This document shows positions 9,335 to 17,166 of a stretch of DNA of 64,000 bases, one piece after another. Each line of letters starts with the position of its first letter. The stretch's first letter is position 1. The DNA is taken from positions 317,501 through 381,500 of the forward strand of contig NZ_CACVCH010000001.1 of assembly GCF_902729425.1 (NCBI RefSeq), read 5' to 3'. This DNA is from Magnetospirillum sp. SS-4. GTDB taxonomy: Bacteria > Pseudomonadota > Alphaproteobacteria > Rhodospirillales > Magnetospirillaceae. Below the pieces are notes generated by a model. It searched no databases and was not told the origin of the DNA. It saw only the letters and a list, made by a program, of their open reading frames with translations. A program made the position numbers and the translations under genes.

Positions 9335-11878
9335 ATGACCTCCATCCACACCACCTGCCCCTATTGCGGCGTCGGCTGCGGCGTGATCGCGCGGGCCACC
9401 GAGGACGGCTGGTCCATCAAGGGCGATCCCGACCACCCCGCCAACCGGGGCCGGCTGTGCGTCAAGGGCTCGGCCCTGGCCGAAACCATCGCCCTGGACG
9501 GACGGCTGCTGCATCCCATGGTCGGCGGGGCGCGGACCGACTGGGGCACCGCGCTGGACCGGGTGGCCGATGGCTTCGGCGCCGCCATCGCCGAGCACGG
9601 CCCCGACAGCGTCGCCTTCTACGTCTCGGGCCAGTTGCTGACCGAGGATTACTACGTCGCCAACAAGCTGATGAAGGGCTTCATCGGCTCGGCCAACATC
9701 GACACCAATTCCCGGCTGTGTATGTCGTCCACCGTCGCCGGCCATATCCGCGCCTTCGGCTCCGATACCGTGCCGGGCTGCTACGACGACATTGAACTGG
9801 CCGATCTGGTGGTGCTGGTCGGCTCCAACGCAGCGTGGTGCCACCCGGTGATCTTCCAGCGGCTGCTGGCGGAAAAGACCCGCCGACCCGATTTGCGCAT
9901 CGTGGTGATCGACCCCCGCCGCACCGCCACCGCCGAATGCGCCGACCTGCACCTGGCCATCCGCCCCGGCTCGGACGCGGTGCTGTTCACCGGCCTGCTG
10001 GCCTATCTCAAGGGCGAGGAAGCCGAGGTGGAATGCGGCGTCGCGCTGGAGCGGGTCGTCACCTTCTTCGACTGGTTCGCCTCGACCGAGAAGGTGGTGA
10101 CCCTGTGGTCCCAGGGCATCAACCAGTCGTCGTCGGGCACCGACAAGGTGGACGCCATCATCAACTGCCACCTGGAAACCGGACGCATCGGCCGTCCCGG
10201 CATGGGGCCGCTGTCGCTGACCGGCCAGCCCAACGCCATGGGCGGACGCGAGGTCGGCGGGCTGGCCAACATGCTGGCCGCCCACATGGGCTTCGACGAT
10301 GGCTCCATCGACCGGGTCGGACGGTTCTGGGGCGCGCCCAACATGGCGGCCAAGCCGGGCCTGAAGGCGGTTGACCTGTTTGGCGCCGTCGCCGACGGCC
10401 GCATCAAGGCGCTGTGGGTGATGGCGACCAATCCGGCGGTCAGCCTGCCCGAGGCCGATCTGGTGCGCAAGGCGATAATGACCTGCCCGTTCGTGGTGGT
10501 GTCCGATTGCGAGGCCGACACCGACACCACCCGGCTGGCGCATGTGCGGCTGCCGGCGCTGGCCTGGGGCGAGAAGGACGGCACCGTCACCAATTCCGAA
10601 CGGCGCATCTCGCGCCAGCGGCCGTTCCTGCCGCCCCCCGGCGAGGCCAGGGCCGATTGGCGGATCATCTCCGAGGTGGCCGGACGGATGGGGTTCGCCG
10701 GCTCGTTCGCCTATTCCTCGCCGGCCGACATCTTCGCCGAGCATTGCCGCCTCACCGCCTTCGAGAACGGTGGAACCCGCGACCTCGACCTCGCCGGCCT
10801 GATCGCGGCCGATTACCGGACTCTGGAGCCGATCCAGTGGCCGGTGCGCGCGCCGGGCGAGGGAACGGAGCGGCTGTTCGGCGACGGTCGCTTCTTCCAC
10901 GCCGACGGCAACGCCCGGCAGGTGGAGATCGCTCCCCGGCCGCCGGCTCTCCAGCCATCTCCCGATTTTCCGCTGATCCTGAATACCGGCCGTTCCCGCG
11001 ACCAGTGGCACACCATGACCCGGACCGGCCGTTCCCCCATCCTGGCCGCCCACGCCCCCGAGCCGACCCTGTCGGTGCATCCCGACGACGCCGCCCGCCT
11101 CGGCCTCGCCGACAACGGCCTGGCGAGGGTGTCGGGGATCAGGTCCAACGGCGTGTTCCGGGTGGTCCTAGACGGCGGCCAGCGGCCCGGCGAGGTGTTC
11201 GCCCCCATCCACTGGACCGACCGCACCGCCTCGAACGCGGTGGTGGGCGGCCTGATGGACGCCGCCACCGACCCGGTGTCAGGCCAGCCCGAACTGAAGC
11301 ACGCCCCGGTGCGGGTGGAACCGTTCACCGCAGCCTGGCATGGCGTGCTGCTGGGGCGCGATTCGGTCGGCCTGCCCCGCGACATCTACTGGGCGCGGGC
11401 GGCGGGCCGGCATCATTCGGTGTGGCGGCTGGCCGGCGAGACCGGCGAGGACTGGCCGTCCACCGCCCGCTCCTGGCTGGGTGGGGACGGCGAATGGATC
11501 GAGTTCCTCGACCCCCATCGCGGCCACTACCGCGCCGCCCGGCTGGTGGATGGCCGGCTGGAGGGCGTCCTGTTCATCTTTCGCTGGGCCACCGATTTCT
11601 CGCCCGACTGGGTGGCGCAAGCCTTCGGCCACGCCGCCATCGACGGCGACGAACGCGCCACCCTGGTGGCGGGCGCCCCGCCCGGCGGCGATCGCGGCCG
11701 CGACAAGACCATCTGTTCCTGCTTCGGCGTCGGGCTGGCCGCCATCCGGACCGCCATCCGCGACCATCGCCTGACCAGCGTGGCCGAGATCGGCACCCTG
11801 CTGAAGGCCGGCACCAATTGCGGATCTTGCGTTCCCGAACTTCGCGTCGTCCTGGCCGAAGCCGTCCGGCATTCTTGA
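9335..11878 (+). CDS. nasA: Assimilatory nitrate reductase, catalytic subunit
   Basis: 847-residue molybdopterin oxidoreductase that reduces nitrate to nitrite in the cytoplasm. The N-terminal [4Fe-4S] cysteines are C8, C11, C15 and C42. A Cys in SRLCMSS (about residue 129) sits where the molybdenum ligand is found in NasA/NapA enzymes. The bis-MGD core runs to about 680 (dinucleotide-binding motifs such as LNTGRSRDQWHTMTRTG near 548). The C-terminus carries an additional BFD-like [2Fe-2S] domain (C-x-C near 794, C-x2-C near 829) typical of assimilatory NasA, a likely electron entry site. It has no signal peptide, which fits a cytoplasmic enzyme. Last gene of the nitrate operon. Confidence 0.94.
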   Translation: MTSIHTTCPYCGVGCGVIARATEDGWSIKGDPDHPANRGRLCVKGSALAETIALDGRLLHPMVGGARTDWGTALDRVADGFGAAIAEHGPDSVAFYVSGQLLTEDYYVANKLMKGFIGSANIDTNSRLCMSSTVAGHIRAFGSDTVPGCYDDIELADLVVLVGSNAAWCHPVIFQRLLAEKTRRPDLRIVVIDPRRTATAECADLHLAIRPGSDAVLFTGLLAYLKGEEAEVECGVALERVVTFFDWFASTEKVVTLWSQGINQSSSGTDKVDAIINCHLETGRIGRPGMGPLSLTGQPNAMGGREVGGLANMLAAHMGFDDGSIDRVGRFWGAPNMAAKPGLKAVDLFGAVADGRIKALWVMATNPAVSLPEADLVRKAIMTCPFVVVSDCEADTDTTRLAHVRLPALAWGEKDGTVTNSERRISRQRPFLPPPGEARADWRIISEVAGRMGFAGSFAYSSPADIFAEHCRLTAFENGGTRDLDLAGLIAADYRTLEPIQWPVRAPGEGTERLFGDGRFFHADGNARQVEIAPRPPALQPSPDFPLILNTGRSRDQWHTMTRTGRSPILAAHAPEPTLSVHPDDAARLGLADNGLARVSGIRSNGVFRVVLDGGQRPGEVFAPIHWTDRTASNAVVGGLMDAATDPVSGQPELKHAPVRVEPFTAAWHGVLLGRDSVGLPRDIYWARAAGRHHSVWRLAGETGEDWPSTARSWLGGDGEWIEFLDPHRGHYRAARLVDGRLEGVLFIFRWATDFSPDWVAQAFGHAAIDGDERATLVAGAPPGGDRGRDKTICSCFGVGLAAIRTAIRDHRLTSVAEIGTLLKAGTNCGSCVPELRVVLAEAVRHS

Positions 11879-11900
11879 CCATGCCGGCCGGGTCCGGCAT
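11866..11900 (+). terminator. Alternative hairpins at the nasA-dprA junction
   Basis: CCGGCAT (11866-11872) can pair with ATGCCGG (11881-11887), and that same ATGCCGG can instead pair with CCGGCAT at 11894-11900. The pairings are mutually exclusive. There is no T-run, so termination would be weak or Rho-assisted. The structure covers the nasA stop and an upstream in-frame ATG of dprA. Confidence 0.4.
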
Positions 11901-11910
11901 CCTGCCCGCG

Positions 11911-13038
11911 ATGGACGAGGGGTCGAGGACGCTTTCCGCTACCGAACGGCTGGACTGGCTGCGACTGATCCGCAGCGAGAACGTGGGGCCGCGCACCTTC
12001 AACCGGCTGCTGGAGCGGTTCGGCTCGGCCGGCGCCGCCCTGGCCGCCCTGCCCGATCTCGCCCGACGCGGCGGCCTGCGCCGGGCCATCACCGTCTGTT
12101 CCAGGGCCGACGCCGAGCGCGAGCTGTCCATGGCGGAGCGGGCCGGCATCCGCTATCTCGCCACCGTCGAGCCCGCCTATCCGCGCTGGCTGGCCGCCAC
12201 CGAGGACGCGCCGCCGCTGCTGGGCGTGCTGGGCGACGTCTCGGTGCTGGGCCGGCCGATGGCGGCCATGGTCGGCGCCCGCAACGCCTCGCTCAACGGC
12301 CGCAACCTTGCCCGCAAGCTGGCCGCCGACCTGGGCCGCGCCGGCCTGGCGGTGGCCAGCGGCCTGGCGCGCGGCATAGACACGGCGGCGCATCAGGGGG
12401 CACTGGCCTCGGGCACGGTCGCGGTGATGGCCGGCGGGGCCGACGTGGTCTATCCCCCCGAGAACGAGGGGCTGTGGCGAGAGATCATCCAGGCGGGCGC
12501 GGTGGTGTCCGAGATGCCGCCGGGAACCCAGCCCCAGGCCAGTCATTTTCCCCGCCGCAACCGCATCGTCTCCGGCCTGGCGCTGGGCGTGGTGGTGGTG
12601 GAGGCCAACGCCCGTTCCGGCTCGCTGATCACTGCCCGCTTCGCCGCCGACCAGGGGCGCGAGGTGTTCGCGGTGCCGGGCTCGCCGCTGGACCCCAGGG
12701 CCGCCGGCCCCAACGACCTGATCCGCCATGGCGCCACCCTGACCGAGAATGCCGACGATATTCTGAACGTGCTGTCGGACCTGCTGCGCCGGCCGCTGTC
12801 GGAAGGCCGCAGGGCCGGTTTCCGCGGTCTGTCCGGCGGCGTTCCCGACGATGCCGAGGCCGGGCGGGCGCGATCCGACATCCTGGAACTGCTGGGGCCG
12901 TCAGCGGTGAGTGTTGACGAAATCATCCGCCAATGCCAATTGTCACCCTCCGTGGTGTCCTGGGTTCTGCTGGAACTTGAACTGGCCGGCCGTCTGGACC
13001 GCCACCCCGGCAACCGGGTTTCGCTGCTGGTCGGCTGA
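11911..13038 (+). CDS. dprA: DNA processing protein DprA (Smf)
   Basis: 375 residues from the ATG at 11911; an in-frame ATG at 11881 adds ten residues but lies inside a hairpin. DprA binds incoming single-stranded DNA and loads RecA during natural transformation. Seen: an N-terminal HhH/SAM-like region (ERLDWLRLIRSENVGP), the Rossmann-like domain with MVGARNAS, SGLARGIDTAAHQGAL and FPRRNRIVSGLALGVVVVEA, and a C-terminal winged-helix domain (about 310-375). The full length of the family is present. It lies 32 bases before topA, a pairing common in alphaproteobacteria, which suggests co-transcription. Confidence 0.94.
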   Translation: MDEGSRTLSATERLDWLRLIRSENVGPRTFNRLLERFGSAGAALAALPDLARRGGLRRAITVCSRADAERELSMAERAGIRYLATVEPAYPRWLAATEDAPPLLGVLGDVSVLGRPMAAMVGARNASLNGRNLARKLAADLGRAGLAVASGLARGIDTAAHQGALASGTVAVMAGGADVVYPPENEGLWREIIQAGAVVSEMPPGTQPQASHFPRRNRIVSGLALGVVVVEANARSGSLITARFAADQGREVFAVPGSPLDPRAAGPNDLIRHGATLTENADDILNVLSDLLRRPLSEGRRAGFRGLSGGVPDDAEAGRARSDILELLGPSAVSVDEIIRQCQLSPSVVSWVLLELELAGRLDRHPGNRVSLLVG

Positions 13039-13070
13039 GTCCGGGGCCTTACGAGCGTGTTAGGGCACAG

Positions 13071-15752
13071 ATGAAAGTCGTCGTCGTCGAGTCTCCCGCC
13101 AAGGCCAAGACCATCAACAAGTACCTGGGCAGCGATTTCCAGGTGCTGGCCTCGTTTGGCCACATCCGCGACCTGCCGCCCAAGGACGGCTCGGTCCGCC
13201 CCGACGAGGGCTTCGCCATGGACTGGGAGACCGATCCCAAGTCCGAACGCCACATCAAGGACATCGCCGCCGCGGTCAAGGGAGCCGAGGGGCTGTACCT
13301 CGCCACCGACCCGGATCGCGAGGGCGAGGCCATCTCGTGGCATGTCCGCAGCGTGCTGGAAAGTCGCAAGGCGCTGAAGGGGGTCGAGGTCAAGCGGGTG
13401 GTGTTCCACGAGATCACCAAGACCGCCGTGCTGGACGCCATGCGCCATCCCCGCGACATCGACCAGCCGCTGGTGGACGCCTATCTGGCGCGCCGGGCGC
13501 TCGACTATCTGGTGGGCTTCACCCTGTCGCCGGTGCTGTGGCGCAAGCTGCCGGGCTCGCGCTCGGCCGGCCGGGTCCAGTCGGTGGCGCTGCGCCTGAT
13601 CTGCGAGCGCGAATCCGAGATCGAGGCGTTCCGCACCCAGGAATACTGGACCATCGCCGCCGAGTTCAAGACCCCCAAGGGCGCCGTCCTGGGCGCGGCG
13701 CTGACCCATCTGGACGGCCGCAAGCTCGACAAGTTCGACCTGCCCGACGAGGCCGCCGCCCGCGAGGCCGAGAAGAAGGCCGCCGCCGCCGCCTATTCCG
13801 TCGCCAAGGTCGAGCGCAAGCGGGCGAGGCGCAATCCCTATCCGCCCTTCACCACCTCGACATTGCAGCAGGAAGCCAGCCGCAAGCTCTATTTCGGCGC
13901 CCAGCGGACCATGCAACTGGCCCAGCGCCTGTACGAGGGCGTCGATATCGGCGGCGAGACCGTCGGTCTGATCACCTATATGCGAACCGACGGCGTCCAG
14001 ATGGCGGCCGAGGCCATCGCCCGGGCCCGCGAGGTGATCGGCGATGAATTCGGCAAGGCCTACGTGCCCGAGGCGCCGCGCCTCTACAAGACCAAGGCCA
14101 AGAACGCCCAAGAGGCGCACGAGGCCATCCGTCCCACCGATCTGGCCCGCAAGCCGGACGACGTCGCCCGCTATCTCGACAAGGACCAGCTCCGCCTCTA
14201 CGAACTGATCTGGAAGCGCACCCTGGCCAGCCAGATGGCCTCGGCCGAACTGGATCAGGTGGCGGTGGACATCGCCAGCGCCGACCGCCAGATCACCTTC
14301 CGCGCCACCGGCTCGGTGGTGGTGTTCGACGGCTTCATGAAGGTCTATCAGGAAGACCGCGACGACGCCGAGGGCGAGGACGCGGAAAAGCTGCTGCCCG
14401 ACGTCGCCGAGAAGGACGACATGGTCCGCAAGGGCCTGAAGGCCGACCAGCATTTCACCCAGCCGCCGCCCCGCTTTTCCGAGGCCAGCCTGGTCAAGCG
14501 CATGGAGGAACTGGGCATCGGCCGGCCCTCCACCTATGCCTCGATCCTGACGGTGCTCCAGGACCGCAATTACGTCCGCCTCGACAGCCGCCGCTTCATC
14601 CCCGAGGATCGCGGCCGGCTGGTCACCGCCTTCCTGGAAAGCTTCTTCGGCCGCTATGTGGAATACAACTTCACCGCCGAGCTGGAGAACCAGCTGGACG
14701 ACATCTCCGGCGGCCGCATCGACTGGAAAGCGGTGCTGGAGCAGTTCTGGAAGGCGTTCTCCGGCTCGGTGGACGAGACCCGGGACCTGCGCGTCACCCA
14801 GGTGCTGGACGCGCTCGACCAGTTGCTGGGGCCGCATTTCTTCCCCGACGACGGCTCGGGCCACGACCCCCGCGTCTGCCCCACCTGCTCGGCCGGCCGG
14901 CTGTCGCTGAAGCTGGGCAAGTTCGGCGCCTTCATCGGTTGCTCGGCCTATCCCGAATGCCGCTTCACCCGCCCGCTGACCAGCGGCGAGAGCGCCGGCG
15001 ACGACGAGGTCCGCGAAGGTCCCAAGGAATTGGGCAGCGACCCGGCGAGCGGCCTGCCGGTCAGCTTGCGCAAGGGACCTTACGGCTATTACGTCCAGTT
15101 GGGCGACGAGAGCACCCTGAAGGCCGAGCCGGCGCCCGAGCCCGCCCCCCCGGCCAAGGGCAAGAAGCCGGCCAAGCCGAAGGCGCCCAAGGCGCCCAAG
15201 CCCAAGCGGGTGTCGCTGTTCCGGGGGCTGGAGGCGGCCGACGTCACCCTTGACGTCGCCTGCCGGCTGCTGGCGCTGCCCCGCGAGGTCGGCCCGCACC
15301 CCGAGACCGGGCTGATGATCAAGGCGGGCGTCGGCAAGTTCGGCCCCTACCTGATGTATGACGGCGGCTACAAGTCGCTGGCCAAGGGCGACGACGTGCT
15401 GACCATCGGCATGAACCGCGCCGTCGAGCTGCTGGCCCAGCCCAAGGGGGGCAAGGGCGCCGCCGGGCCGCTCAAGACCCTGGGCGAGCACGACGGCAAG
15501 CCGGTGACCCTGCACGAGGGCAAGTACGGCCCCTATGCGTCCAGCAACGGCGTCCACGCCACCCTGCCCAAGGATTCCTCGCTGGAGACCATCACCCTGG
15601 ACGAGGCGGTGGCGCTGATCAAGGCCAAGGCCGCCAGGGGACCGGCCAAGCCGGCGCGGAAGACCGCCGCCAAGGCCGCGCCGGCCAAGAAGGCCCCGGC
15701 GAAGAAGGCCCCGGCCAAGCCCAAGGCGAAGCCCAAGAAGGCGGCGGAGTAG
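13071..15752 (+). CDS. topA: DNA topoisomerase I
   Basis: 893 residues, type IA topoisomerase that relaxes negative supercoils. The Toprim domain opens the protein (VVVVESPAKAKTINKYLG; the acidic triad region is TDPDREGEAISWH near 84-96). The catalytic tyrosine is about Y303 in GLITYMRTDG. A single C4 zinc finger is visible (CPTC to CSAYPEC, around 602-628), followed by two topoisomerase C-terminal repeats (RKGPYGYYVQLG, GKFGPYLMYDG, GKYGPYASS) and a Lys/Ala/Pro-rich tail (about 850-893) like those of other alphaproteobacterial TopA proteins. GTG/ATG choice is unambiguous: MKVVVVESP is the family start. Confidence 0.97.
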   Translation: MKVVVVESPAKAKTINKYLGSDFQVLASFGHIRDLPPKDGSVRPDEGFAMDWETDPKSERHIKDIAAAVKGAEGLYLATDPDREGEAISWHVRSVLESRKALKGVEVKRVVFHEITKTAVLDAMRHPRDIDQPLVDAYLARRALDYLVGFTLSPVLWRKLPGSRSAGRVQSVALRLICERESEIEAFRTQEYWTIAAEFKTPKGAVLGAALTHLDGRKLDKFDLPDEAAAREAEKKAAAAAYSVAKVERKRARRNPYPPFTTSTLQQEASRKLYFGAQRTMQLAQRLYEGVDIGGETVGLITYMRTDGVQMAAEAIARAREVIGDEFGKAYVPEAPRLYKTKAKNAQEAHEAIRPTDLARKPDDVARYLDKDQLRLYELIWKRTLASQMASAELDQVAVDIASADRQITFRATGSVVVFDGFMKVYQEDRDDAEGEDAEKLLPDVAEKDDMVRKGLKADQHFTQPPPRFSEASLVKRMEELGIGRPSTYASILTVLQDRNYVRLDSRRFIPEDRGRLVTAFLESFFGRYVEYNFTAELENQLDDISGGRIDWKAVLEQFWKAFSGSVDETRDLRVTQVLDALDQLLGPHFFPDDGSGHDPRVCPTCSAGRLSLKLGKFGAFIGCSAYPECRFTRPLTSGESAGDDEVREGPKELGSDPASGLPVSLRKGPYGYYVQLGDESTLKAEPAPEPAPPAKGKKPAKPKAPKAPKPKRVSLFRGLEAADVTLDVACRLLALPREVGPHPETGLMIKAGVGKFGPYLMYDGGYKSLAKGDDVLTIGMNRAVELLAQPKGGKGAAGPLKTLGEHDGKPVTLHEGKYGPYASSNGVHATLPKDSSLETITLDEAVALIKAKAARGPAKPARKTAAKAAPAKKAPAKKAPAKPKAKPKKAAE

Positions 15753-15757
15753 GGCAT

Positions 15758-15848
15758 CCTTCGAGACGGCCGCTTCGCAGCCTCCTCAGGATGAGGAAAA
15801 CAGGTCCGGCCTCATCCTGAGGAGGCTGCGAAGCGGCCGTCTCGAAGG
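15758..15848. repeat. Perfect 39-bp inverted repeat after topA
   Basis: The arms 15758-15796 and 15810-15848 are exact reverse complements over 39 bases, separated by 13 bases. The arms start CCTTCGAGACGGCC and contain CCTCCTCAGGATGAGG. It begins six bases after the topA stop and ends 25 bases before the next start. The same outer and inner elements occur at 9230-9309. It may act as a terminator or RNA-stability element, but exact 39-bp pairing and a second copy suggest a dispersed repeat family. Confidence 0.93.
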
Positions 15849-15873
15849 GCGAGGCCGTTGGGAGATGGAACAG

Positions 15874-17034
15874 ATGAAACCCGCCAATTCCATCCTGTCG
15901 TCGTTCGGCACCACCATCTTCGAGACCATGTCGCGTCTGGCCCAGGCCCATGGCGCCGTCAATCTGGGCCAGGGCTTCCCCGAGGGGCTGGAACCCGCCG
16001 GGGTGATCGCCAAGGCCGCCGAGGCGGTGACCAATGGCCCCAACCAGTATCCCTCCATGATGGGCACCCCCGAACTGCGCCAGGCCATCGCCGCCCACGA
16101 CCGGCGGTTCTACGGCCTGGACCTCGACCCCATGGCCGAGGTGATGGTGACGTCCGGCGCCACCGAGGCGCTGGCGTCCTGCCTGTTCGGCCTGATCGAG
16201 CCCGGCGACGAGGTGGTGCTGATCGAGCCGCTCTACGATTCCTATCTGCCCATCATCCGCCGGGCCGGCGGCATCCCCAAACTGGTGCGGGTCGAGCCGC
16301 CCCACTGGGACCTGCCGCGCGAGGCGCTGGCGGCGGCGTTTTCCGAACGCACCAAGCTGATCGTCCTCAACACCCCCATGAACCCGGCCGGCAAGGTGTG
16401 GAGCGCCGACGACCTTTCCTTCCTGGCCGGCCTGCTGGAGCGTTTCGACGCCTACGCGGTCTGCGACGAGGTCTACGAGCACCTGGTCTACGACGACCGC
16501 CGCCATGTTCCGCTGATCACCCTGCCCGGCATGCGGGACCGCTGCCTCAAGATCGGCTCGGCCGGCAAGATCTTCTCGCTGACCGGCTGGAAGGTGGGCT
16601 GGGTGATCGCCGCGCCGGCATTGCTTCAGCCGGTGGCCAAGGCGCACCAGTACCTCACCTTCACCACGCCCCCCAACCTACAGGCGGCGGTGGCCTTCGG
16701 CCTGGGACTGGACGACGGCTACTACCAGGGGCTGACCCGTCTGCTTCAGGCGCGGCGCGACCATCTGGCCGCCGGCCTGGAACGGGTGGGATTCCGGGTG
16801 CTGGAGACCGGCGGCAGCTATTTCATCTCGGCCGATTTCCGCCCGCTGGGCTTCGCCGGCGACGACGAGGAATTCTGCCGCCTGATCACCGAGCGGGCCG
16901 GCGTCGCCGCCATCCCGGTCAGCGCCTTCTACCAGGGCCGCGATGTCGCCCATTTCGCCCGATTTTGCTTCGCCAAGACCGACGCGGCCATCGATATGGC
17001 GATCGAGCGGCTGGAACGCCACTTCCGCTCTTGA
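15874..17034 (+). CDS. Class I PLP-dependent aminotransferase
   Basis: 386 residues from the ATG at 15874, chosen because GGAG at 15861-15864 is well spaced; an ATG at 15865 sits almost on that site. Fold-type I aminotransferase of the kynurenine/methionine-aminotransferase (YbdL-like) or aspartate-aminotransferase group. Seen: GQGFPEG near the N-terminus, NTPMNPAGKVW (substrate and PLP contacts), CDEVYEHLVYD, the Schiff-base lysine about K232 in SAGKIFSLTGWKVGW, and the arginine-containing FCFAKTD near the end. The precise amino acid substrate cannot be told from sequence. It has no close operon partner; tRNA-His follows. Confidence 0.88.
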   Translation: MKPANSILSSFGTTIFETMSRLAQAHGAVNLGQGFPEGLEPAGVIAKAAEAVTNGPNQYPSMMGTPELRQAIAAHDRRFYGLDLDPMAEVMVTSGATEALASCLFGLIEPGDEVVLIEPLYDSYLPIIRRAGGIPKLVRVEPPHWDLPREALAAAFSERTKLIVLNTPMNPAGKVWSADDLSFLAGLLERFDAYAVCDEVYEHLVYDDRRHVPLITLPGMRDRCLKIGSAGKIFSLTGWKVGWVIAAPALLQPVAKAHQYLTFTTPPNLQAAVAFGLGLDDGYYQGLTRLLQARRDHLAAGLERVGFRVLETGGSYFISADFRPLGFAGDDEEFCRLITERAGVAAIPVSAFYQGRDVAHFARFCFAKTDAAIDMAIERLERHFRS

Positions 17035-17059
17035 CGGCCCCCGTCGGACTTCGCTAAAC
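17031..17059 (+). promoter_or_regulatory. Sigma-70 promoter of tRNA-His
   Basis: TTGACG (17031-17036), 17 bases, CTAAAC (17054-17059). Transcription would start near 17066, eight bases before the tRNA. The -35 element overlaps the stop codon of the aminotransferase gene. Confidence 0.65.
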
Positions 17060-17073
17060 ATGCGGCCTCCGGT

Positions 17074-17151
17074 GGCGGGTGTAGCTCAGTTGGTTAGAGC
17101 GCCAGTTTGTGGTACTGGATGTCGCCGGTTCGATTCCGGTCACTCGCCCCA
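17074..17151 (+). tRNA. tRNA-His (anticodon GTG)
   Basis: A full cloverleaf is visible: the G at 17074 is the special -1 base of tRNA-His pairing with C73; the 7-bp acceptor stem contains one G-U; D arm AGCTCAGTTGGTTAGAGC; anticodon stem CCAGT/ACTGG around loop TTGTGGT with anticodon GTG at 17109-17111; T arm with GGTTCGATTCC. CCA is encoded (17149-17151). Confidence 0.97.
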
Positions 17152-17166
17152 TCCCCCCTCTTCGCA

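Noticed and set aside
12543-15557. Long minus-strand frame opposite topA
   Set aside because: Same reason; topA on the plus strand is complete and unmistakable.
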